A stretch of 64,000 nt of DNA, taken from DASZTV01 sp035550655. Lineage in GTDB: Bacteria > Actinomycetota > Actinomycetes > JAFAQI01. The position numbers and the translations under genes are program-made. The stretch's first letter is position 1. Every line of letters starts with the position of its first letter. The stretch is taken from the NCBI GenBank assembly GCA_035550655.1, contig DASZOU010000032.1, positions 1 to 64,000 of the forward strand, written 5' to 3'. Below, piece after piece: positions 58,266 to 64,000 of this stretch. Under the pieces are notes generated by a model that was given only the letters and a program-made list of their open reading frames with translations, did no database searches and had not been told where the DNA came from.

Positions 58266-59687
58266 GTGAGTCTGATGCCGCCCCGTGCGCGGATGCGGCT
58301 GCTGATCGTTTTCGCCGCCTCTGCCGCGACCGCCGGCGGGATCCTGACCGGCTGGGGGCACCCGGTTGCCTACGCAGTGCCGGTCCTCGCGGTGGTCGTC
58401 GTCCTGACCGAGCTCGCGATGGTCAACCTCTCCTTCGGCAAGCAACGGTGGACCTTCGGCTTGACCGAAGCAGCGATCGCCGCCAGCTTCGTCCGCTCGC
58501 CGCGGGCCTGGGCGGTTCCCGCGGTCGCGCTCGGCGTACTCGGCGCTGAGCTGATCCGCCGCCACGACTGGATGCGGGTCGCGTTCGGCGTCACCGAGTT
58601 CGCGGCTGCGACCGCTCTCGGCGCAGAGTTCGCGCAGGGTGTCGGCGGCGGTGTCTGGGGTGCCGTCGGGGGAATGGCCGTCTTCTGGTTCGTGAAGAAC
58701 GGCTTGAACGTCGCCAGCGCCGCCTTCCAGACCGGCGAGCCGGTGGGCCGACTGATCTGGGAGCGGACGCCGTTCGCCGCCTTGCACTCCGTCGGGGCGG
58801 TCGGACTCGGCATCCTCGGCGAACGACTCGCAGAGCACCAAGCGGTCGGCCTCATCGCGTTGGTCATCCCGATGGTGTTGCTCTGGATCTCCTACGACGA
58901 ACAGGCGACCCGCTCGGCCGAGACGGCGTTGTTTGCCGAGCTTGCGAGGCTGCAGGAGCGGGCGAGCAACCGCTCGGTCGACGTGTCGGCGTACGTCGTC
59001 CTGACGGCGGCGTGCCGGGTGTTCGACAGCCCCGACGTCGAGATGGTGCTGCTTGCGCAGGAAGGCCCAATCCACTTCGCGGGCGACGCGATCGGCATCG
59101 ACCGTCGCCTTGTCGATCCGGCGGCGCTCGACGAGGACTGGGTTCTCAAGGCTCTCGCGGGCGGCGGGACGGTGACGGGCATCGAAGCCAACCGGCCGTG
59201 GTGCGCGACGGTGCTCGGCGCCACGGAGAGCCCGCTCGGGGTGATCGTTGCGCGGCGAGCTCCCGGCGGCCCGTCGTTCGGCCGTCGCGACGTGCTGCTC
59301 GCGGGAATGCTGGCGCGTCAGGCCGAGACGTGGTTGGCCGGCGCGGCGCGTGCCTTCCCGCGAGACGACGCGCCAGGGCTGCGCAGCACCTCGGAGTCGG
59401 CGGGTGACATGGCGGAGTACGGCACGGACACCGAGCCTGCGCTTCGGGTGCTGCGCGACTCGGCGACCCGACTCGCCCGGCTGGCATCCGAGGAGGCCAC
59501 GCCGGATGTCGACGACATCGTCGACGAGCTCCACGCCGCCGAGCGCGCCGTCGCGTCCCTGCTTGGTGCGATCGCGCTGGCCGCCGAGCCTGAGCTGGTG
59601 CTCGGGATGTCCGAGGAGGACCTGCAGCTCACCGGGTCGCGCCGCCCGTACGACGACTGGACGACGACCGGAGTGCTGACCTCATGA
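58266..59687 (+). CDS. Membrane GAF-type sensor protein
   Basis: A 473-residue protein. The first 200 residues are a multi-helix membrane domain (about eight segments, including LLIVFAASAATAGGILTGWG and VPVLAVVVVLTELAMVNLSF), possibly a MASE-like sensor. A GAF-like domain follows (about 225-380: VVLTAACRVFDSPDVEMVLL, SPLGVIVARRAPGGPSFGRRD). The last 90 residues are acidic and helical. No kinase or catalytic output domain is present. It overlaps the histidine kinase gene (ATGA), so it probably senses and passes the signal to it. Confidence 0.8.
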   Translation: MSLMPPRARMRLLIVFAASAATAGGILTGWGHPVAYAVPVLAVVVVLTELAMVNLSFGKQRWTFGLTEAAIAASFVRSPRAWAVPAVALGVLGAELIRRHDWMRVAFGVTEFAAATALGAEFAQGVGGGVWGAVGGMAVFWFVKNGLNVASAAFQTGEPVGRLIWERTPFAALHSVGAVGLGILGERLAEHQAVGLIALVIPMVLLWISYDEQATRSAETALFAELARLQERASNRSVDVSAYVVLTAACRVFDSPDVEMVLLAQEGPIHFAGDAIGIDRRLVDPAALDEDWVLKALAGGGTVTGIEANRPWCATVLGATESPLGVIVARRAPGGPSFGRRDVLLAGMLARQAETWLAGAARAFPRDDAPGLRSTSESAGDMAEYGTDTEPALRVLRDSATRLARLASEEATPDVDDIVDELHAAERAVASLLGAIALAAEPELVLGMSEEDLQLTGSRRPYDDWTTTGVLTS

Positions 59688-60700
59688 GGTGGACGCGCGG
59701 CAACGGCGTGCCGCTGTCGGCTCTGGTGTTCGTGCTGACGCTGGGGGCCTGCAGCGGGCTGCTCGTGGTGTCGGTGGAGATCCTGCACGGCACGGGCCAC
59801 ACCTCGGGTCCGCTGTGGACGGTTGTGCTCGCGGGTGGCCCGGCCGCGCTCGCGATCGCCGTCATCGCCGCGATCGCGAACTTCCAGATCTCGCGTGCGG
59901 TCGGTCGGATGCAGGCGCGGGCCAGCACCGTCGATGCGTTGCACCGCCGGGTGCGAATGGCCGACGAGGTCGCGGAGCGGCACCGCCAGGCCGCGGAGAC
60001 CGCGAGCGCCGGCATGTTCGAGTTGCTCGCCGGCCTGGTCGCCGCCGAGGAGTCGGCGCGCGGTCAGCTGACCGCGGAGCTGCACGACACGGTCGCGCAG
60101 TCGCTGACGATGGCGAGAGTGCTCCTCGACGACCGGCGCAACCCGGGCAGCATCGGGCGCGCCGTCGAGATGGTGTCGGAGGCCGAGGAGCAGGTTCGGG
60201 CGGTCATGGCCCGCACCCGCCCGCCGGCGTTGCGTGACGGCGATCTGGCGCGCGCAGTCGCGGCGCTTCGCGACGACTTCGCGAACCGCTACGCGCTCGA
60301 CATCTCGATCAACTGGCCGACCGAGCCGTACCCGCTTCCGCTGGCGAGCGCGGTCACGATCTACCGCTTCTTCCAAGAAGGCCTGCTCAACGTCATCAAG
60401 CACGCTGACGTCGACGCTGCCAGGGCTGAGCTGATCGTCGACGACAACTGGGTCACGGCGATCGTCGCGGACCAGGGCCTCGGCTTCACACCCGACGCCG
60501 TGACGTCCACGGGCGGTCGCCACGTCGGTCTCGGGCTGCTTCGCGAACGCGCCCGCCTCGTCGGTGGCGCGCTGGAGATCACGTCATGGCGGGGCGCCGG
60601 TACGACGCTCGCGCTGCGGCTCCCGCGGGTTGCCGCCGCGACCGGCGTCACCGTCGTACGCGGCTCAGGTGCGGCGTACCGCGAGGCGCAGGTGGGCTGA
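59684..60700 (+). CDS. HisKA_3-type sensor histidine kinase
   Basis: A 338-residue kinase with two N-terminal membrane helices (around 10-32 and 43-62), a helical linker and a NarL-system kinase core: phospho-His in RGQLTAELHDTVAQSL, N-box QEGLLNVIKHA, G1 DQGLGF, and GLGLLRERARLVGG. It has no large extracytoplasmic sensor domain, so input likely comes from the coupled membrane GAF protein. The cognate regulator is the divergent LuxR-type protein at 57314. Confidence 0.92.
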   Translation: MRWTRGNGVPLSALVFVLTLGACSGLLVVSVEILHGTGHTSGPLWTVVLAGGPAALAIAVIAAIANFQISRAVGRMQARASTVDALHRRVRMADEVAERHRQAAETASAGMFELLAGLVAAEESARGQLTAELHDTVAQSLTMARVLLDDRRNPGSIGRAVEMVSEAEEQVRAVMARTRPPALRDGDLARAVAALRDDFANRYALDISINWPTEPYPLPLASAVTIYRFFQEGLLNVIKHADVDAARAELIVDDNWVTAIVADQGLGFTPDAVTSTGGRHVGLGLLRERARLVGGALEITSWRGAGTTLALRLPRVAAATGVTVVRGSGAAYREAQVG

Positions 60701-60730
60701 GGCGCCGCGCGCTTCACCCACCCACGGCGA

Positions 60731-61324
60731 TCAGCGTTTCGAGCGGACCTTCGCGCGACGTCGCGGCAGCGCGACGACGCCAGGCGGCATCGGCGGCAGG
60801 CCGGCCGCGACGCACAGCACCTCGCCGAACGCGATCAAGTGGGGCGCGAGCTCGCCGAGCGGTGACCAGGAGGCGCGCAGCTCGACGTCGCAGTCGACCG
60901 GATGCCCTGACAGCGCACCGAAGCGCTCGGAGGTCGTGCGGGTGACGGTCCCGCTTTCCGCGGTGTAGTCGGCTCCGGCGCCGTCGAGTGCCTCGATCAG
61001 CCAGGTCCATCCGACCTCGAGCAGCATCGGGTCGCTGGCGATGTCGGGCTCGACGCCGGCCTGGATGTACGCCACGCAACGGGTGTCGCCGGCCCACACC
61101 TCCTGGCCCTCAGGGTCGTGCAGCACGATCAGCCGGCCCTCGGCGAGCTCGTCATCGCCTGACATGACCGATGCGTGCAGTGCGATCGCGTGCGGTGCGA
61201 GCCGGGGCGGCGCGGGAAGCTCGTGAACGACCAGCTCGGGGCGGAGCTCTACCGCCGACAGCCCCGCGAGCGCCTCGCGAAAGGCGGGCGGGAGGTCGGC
61301 CGGCGTGGACAGCTCCACCGACAC
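60731..61324 (-). CDS. DUF3000 family protein
   Basis: A 197-residue cytoplasmic protein matching the actinobacterial DUF3000 family (VELRPELVVHELPAPPRLAP, WTWLIEALDGAGADYTAESG, GELAPHLIAFGEVLCVAAGL). It is always found between RNase D and hemE; its function is unknown. The GTG start is 6 nt after TACAGT. Confidence 0.9.
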   Translation of the reverse strand: MSVELSTPADLPPAFREALAGLSAVELRPELVVHELPAPPRLAPHAIALHASVMSGDDELAEGRLIVLHDPEGQEVWAGDTRCVAYIQAGVEPDIASDPMLLEVGWTWLIEALDGAGADYTAESGTVTRTTSERFGALSGHPVDCDVELRASWSPLGELAPHLIAFGEVLCVAAGLPPMPPGVVALPRRRAKVRSKR

Positions 61325-61330
61325 GAGGTC

Positions 61331-61336
61331 ACTGTA
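61331..61336 (-). promoter_or_regulatory. -10 element (TACAGT) of the DUF3000 gene
   Basis: TACAGT lies 6 nt before the GTG at 61324, with no ribosome site. Confidence 0.5.
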
Positions 61337-61380
61337 GGCGCCACCTGACCGACGGCCGGGCCGACACGGCGGGGGTTGCC

Positions 61381-61386
61381 TAGGTT
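61381..61386 (+). promoter_or_regulatory. -10 element (TAGGTT) of the DMT transporter gene
   Basis: TAGGTT lies 6 nt before the GTG at 61393. The GTG at 61387 directly abuts the element and is therefore unlikely to be the start. Confidence 0.5.
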
Positions 61387-61392
61387 GTGGTC

Positions 61393-62229
61393 GTGGCAAT
61401 CTTCCTGGCGCTCGTCTCCAGCGGGCTCTGGGGGACGTCGGACTTCTGCGGCGGCACGCTGGCACGCCGGCGCCCTGCCGTCACGGTCACCTTGCTCAGC
61501 GAGCTGATCGGGCTCGCCGGAATCGTCGTGGCGGCAGTCGTGACCGGCGCGTTCTCGGCGCCGGCCGGTTACGTCGGCTGGGGCCTGCTCGGCGCGTTTG
61601 CGGGCTCCGCCGGCATCGTGGCGTTCTACGAGGCACTGGCCACCGGGACGATGGGTGTGGTCGCGCCGATCGCAGCGACCGGTGTGGTGGTCCCCGTCGT
61701 CGTAGGGCTCGGCCAGGGCGATCGTCCGAGCGGCTTGCAGGCCGCGGGGATCGTCGTGGCGATCATCGGCGTCATCCTGGCGAGCGGGCCGGAGCTGCAG
61801 GGCGACGCGGGGCGATCGGCCGCGGCGCGGCCGTTGTGGCTCGCCGGCATCGCCGCGCTCGGCTTCGGGATCGTTTTCGTCGCGCTCGACCACGGCGCGC
61901 GCTCGAGCACGTTGATGACGCTGCTCGTCATGCGTGGCGCTGCGGCGGTGGTGATGGTCGGGGTTGCGCTGGCCACGTCGACGTCATTGCGCGCAAGTCG
62001 GGCAGATCTGCCGATCCTGGTCGTGATCGGTGGCTTCGACGTCGGCGCCAACGCGACCTTCGCCTACGCCACCCGGCACGGGCTGCTGTCCGTCGTGTCC
62101 GTGTTGTCGTCCTTGTATCCGGCGGTCACCGTGATCCTGGCTCGCGCGATTCACGCCGAGCGACTGGTCAAAGTGCAGCTCGCCGGGGTCGTCAGCGCCT
62201 TGGCAGGCGTCGTGCTGATCGCCTCATGA
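61393..62229 (+). CDS. EamA/DMT family transporter
   Basis: A 278-residue drug/metabolite transporter with ten membrane helices in two EamA halves (SSGLWGTSDFCGGTLARRRP opening the first; the second ends LLSVVSVLSSLYPAVTVILAR, then AGVVSALAGVVLIAS). Such proteins export metabolites or import small compounds; the substrate is unknown. The start is the GTG 6 nt after TAGGTT. It is not part of the conserved dxs-hemE block, so it may be an insertion there. Confidence 0.88.
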   Translation: MAIFLALVSSGLWGTSDFCGGTLARRRPAVTVTLLSELIGLAGIVVAAVVTGAFSAPAGYVGWGLLGAFAGSAGIVAFYEALATGTMGVVAPIAATGVVVPVVVGLGQGDRPSGLQAAGIVVAIIGVILASGPELQGDAGRSAAARPLWLAGIAALGFGIVFVALDHGARSSTLMTLLVMRGAAAVVMVGVALATSTSLRASRADLPILVVIGGFDVGANATFAYATRHGLLSVVSVLSSLYPAVTVILARAIHAERLVKVQLAGVVSALAGVVLIAS

Positions 62230-62280
62230 CACACGTCCACTTCCCCACCCCCGCCCTACAGCGGAGCCGGCTACGCCGGC
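62230..62280 (-). repeat. Hairpin plus G-rich dispersed repeat, copy C
   Basis: On the minus strand: GCCGGC-GTA-GCCGGC, then a G-rich tail ending GGACGTGTG. It fills most of the gap between the DMT gene stop and hemE, in the opposite orientation to the genes. It matches copies A (14687-14738) and B (24331-24381) in both stem and tail. Confidence 0.65.
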
Positions 62281-62285
62281 GCTCG

Positions 62286-62291
62286 TAGGCT
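62286..62291 (+). promoter_or_regulatory. -10 element (TAGGCT) of hemE
   Basis: TAGGCT lies 6 nt before the ATG at 62298, with no ribosome site. Leaderless arrangement. Confidence 0.55.
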
Positions 62292-62297
62292 TGTTGG

Positions 62298-63329
62298 ATG
62301 CCGGGCCTCGCTGACAGCGCGTTCCTCAAGGCCTGTCGCCGCGAGCCGGTCCCCTTCACGCCGGTGTGGTTCATGCGGCAGGCCGGCCGTTCGCTGCCGG
62401 AGTACCGCAAGCTGCGCGAGGGCGTCGAGATGCTGGACTCCTGCCTTCGCCCTGACCTGATCACCGAGATCACGATGCAGCCGGTCCGCCGCTACGGCGT
62501 CGACGCAGCCATCCTGTTCAGCGACATCGTGCTGCCGCTCAAGGCCGCCGGCGTCGATCTCGACATCAAGCCCGGCGTCGGTCCGGTGATCGCGAACCCG
62601 GTTCGCGACGCAGCGGGCGTCGCCGCACTTCCCGAGCTCGAGCCCGATCACGTCGCCCCGGTGCTCGACGCGGTTCGCGGCCTGGTCGGAGAGCTGGGCG
62701 CCACGCCGCTCATCGGCTTTGCCGGGGCGCCCTTCACGCTCGCGTCGTACCTGGTTGAAGGCGGGCCCAGCCGCGACCACGCGCGGACGAAGGCGCTGAT
62801 GTACGGCGATGAGGACACCTGGCACGCACTCGCCGGGAAGCTCGCCGGAGTCGCCGCGACCTTCCTCAGAGCCCAGATCGACGCGGGTGTCAGCGCCGTG
62901 CAGCTGTTCGACTCGTGGGCGGGCGCGTTGTCCGCGGCCGACTACGAGCGCTACGTCCTGCCCCACAGTCGTCACGTGCTCGCGGCGGCGACGGGCGTGC
63001 CACGGATCCACTTCGGGGTGGACACCGGCGAGCTGCTGGGACTGCTCGCGGCGGCTGGTGCGGATGTCGTCGGCGTCGACTGGCGGGTGCCGCTGGACGA
63101 GGCCGCCCGGCGGGTGGGCCCGGAGATCGCGTTGCAGGGCAACCTCGACCCGGCGGCGGTGTTCGCCCCGTGGCCGGCGGTCGAGCATCGGGTCCGCGAC
63201 GTGCTCCGCGCCGGGCACCACGCGGCAGGGCACGTGTTCAACCTCGGACACGGCGTGCTGCCGGACACCGACCCCGACGTCCTGGCGCGGATCGTGGAGT
63301 TCGTCCATCACGAGTCCCTCCGGACGTGA
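62298..63329 (+). CDS. hemE: Uroporphyrinogen decarboxylase
   Basis: A 343-residue enzyme that removes four acetate carboxyls from uroporphyrinogen III to give coproporphyrinogen III in heme synthesis. The signature PVWFMRQAGRSLPEYRKLR, ILFSDIVLPL, the GFAGAPFTLASYLVEGG region and FNLGHGVLPDTDPD are present. Length is normal. Its stop overlaps the hemG start (GTGA), so the two heme enzymes are co-translated. Confidence 0.97.
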   Translation: MPGLADSAFLKACRREPVPFTPVWFMRQAGRSLPEYRKLREGVEMLDSCLRPDLITEITMQPVRRYGVDAAILFSDIVLPLKAAGVDLDIKPGVGPVIANPVRDAAGVAALPELEPDHVAPVLDAVRGLVGELGATPLIGFAGAPFTLASYLVEGGPSRDHARTKALMYGDEDTWHALAGKLAGVAATFLRAQIDAGVSAVQLFDSWAGALSAADYERYVLPHSRHVLAAATGVPRIHFGVDTGELLGLLAAAGADVVGVDWRVPLDEAARRVGPEIALQGNLDPAAVFAPWPAVEHRVRDVLRAGHHAAGHVFNLGHGVLPDTDPDVLARIVEFVHHESLRT

Positions 63330-64000
63330 CGTCGCAGGTCGTTGTCGTCGGCGGTGGGATCGCAGGTCTTGCCGCTGCGCATGAGCTGGGGCGGGCAGGG
63401 ACTCGCGTCACGGTGATCGACGCCGCCGCCGCCGTCGGTGGCAAGCTGCGGGTCTCCGACGTCGGCGGCGTGGCCGTCGACGAGGGTGCGGAAGCCTTCT
63501 TGCGTCGGCGGCCGGAGGCACTCGCGCTGGTGGCCGAGCTCGGGCTCTCCGACGAGCTCGTCACGCCGCAGACCTTGGCCGCGTCGGTGTGGGCGCGCGG
63601 CCGGCTGCGACCGATGCCGGCAGGCACGGTCATGGGCGTGCCGAGCAACCCGGCGGGGCTGCGGGGGGTGCTCTCCGCAATGGAGGTGGCGCGGGCTCGT
63701 GCCGACTCATGGCTGCCGGGGGTGCCGCCCGAGGTCGACGTGTCCGTCGGTGGCTGGGTCGCGCAACGACTCGGCCGTGCCGTGGTGGACCGACTCGTCG
63801 ACCCGATGCTCGGCGGGGTGTACGCCGGCCGCGCTGACGAGCTGTCGCTAGCGGCGACCCTGCCGCAGCTGCCGCGCGACGAACGATCCGCGCTGCGGGC
63901 GGCGCGCCGTGCGATCGCAGCCGCGCCTTCCGCCGACGAGCCCGTGTTCGCGACCCTGCGCGGGGGGATGGGCGCCCTGCCCACGGCGCTGGAGCGGTCG
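63326..64000 (+). CDS. hemG: Protoporphyrinogen/coproporphyrinogen oxidase, N-terminal part
   Basis: The first 225 residues of a FAD-dependent oxidase, cut by the window end. The FAD loop VVVVGGGIAGLAAAHELGRAG is followed by VIDAAAAVGGKLRVSDVGG and DEGAEAFLRRRPEA, as in HemY/HemG-type (coproporphyrinogen III) oxidases. The active site cannot be seen. The GTG start overlaps the hemE stop. In actinobacteria this enzyme usually serves the coproporphyrin-dependent heme branch. Confidence 0.92.
   Translation, partial: MTSQVVVVGGGIAGLAAAHELGRAGTRVTVIDAAAAVGGKLRVSDVGGVAVDEGAEAFLRRRPEALALVAELGLSDELVTPQTLAASVWARGRLRPMPAGTVMGVPSNPAGLRGVLSAMEVARARADSWLPGVPPEVDVSVGGWVAQRLGRAVVDRLVDPMLGGVYAGRADELSLAATLPQLPRDERSALRAARRAIAAAPSADEPVFATLRGGMGALPTALERS

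Noticed and set aside
57900..59534. A 544-codon minus-strand frame across the regulator start and sensor gene
   Set aside because: It would be antisense to the sensor and the intergenic gap; no motif or ribosome site supports it.
1..64000. tRNA, rRNA, CRISPR, transposase or integrase genes
   Set aside because: I looked for clover-leaf TTCGA arms, repeated spacers and DDE or tyrosine recombinase motifs and found none that could be supported.

Overview
The window is 64 kb of a high-GC actinobacterial chromosome. The evidence is the strong G/C third-position bias, the many GTG starts, the near absence of TTA codons, and a gene order I know from Mycobacterium and Streptomyces: principal sigma factor, inositol monophosphatase, DUF4193, DUF3093, dut, DUF3710, OB-fold protein, two TrkA proteins, APC permease, TRAM methyltransferase, dxs, RNase D, DUF3000, hemE, hemG. 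I cannot name a genus from sequence alone. I see no rRNA, tRNA, CRISPR array, prophage or complete insertion sequence.

Layout. 1-0.4 kb: start of a DUF222/13E12-type gene whose start codon lies inside a perfect LexA (SOS) box. 0.6-10 kb: sugar transporter, small membrane proteins, two RpoD-family sigma factors, a thioesterase, a TauE/SafE permease and a cytochrome P450. 9.1-18.2 kb: a seven-gene leftward operon, largely translationally coupled, encoding an acyl reductase-phosphatase fusion, a zinc dehydrogenase, a LarA-like protein, a lipid acyltransferase, a spermidine-synthase-fold protein, an aldehyde dehydrogenase and a secreted protein. 18.2-24.3 kb: a TIGR03085 protein, malate synthase and the three glycolate oxidase subunits, a complete route from glycolate to malate. 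24.3-28.1 kb: a DrrAB-type exporter, then a frameshifted endonuclease-like gene between two identical 60-bp palindromic repeats, then an ABC ATPase. 28.1-34.6 kb: a GT20 glycosyltransferase, a zinc-ribbon protein, succinate dehydrogenase (sdhCAB) whose SdhB carries a histone-H1-like tail, and an inositol monophosphatase that appears to start at CTG. 34.6-40.1 kb: lytic transglycosylase, a paired acyl-CoA dehydrogenase with a divergent acyl-CoA ligase, and a gamma-carbonic anhydrase. 40.3-53.7 kb: the conserved block from DUF4193 to dxs, including a potassium-uptake neighbourhood (two TrkA proteins divergent from a KimA-like permease). 53.7-64 kb: secreted serine protease, RNase D operon, a response regulator divergent from a membrane GAF sensor and histidine kinase, DUF3000, a DMT transporter, and hemE-hemG running off the window.

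Two themes cross the window. Operons are tightly packed, with ATGA, GTGA or TGATG stop-start overlaps. Many operon-leading genes lack a Shine-Dalgarno sequence and instead carry a -10 hexamer (YANNNT) 6-9 nt before the start codon, the signature of leaderless transcripts. A 51-52 bp hairpin plus G-rich repeat occurs three times, and at two sites it supplies the Shine-Dalgarno sequence and start codon of the next gene.
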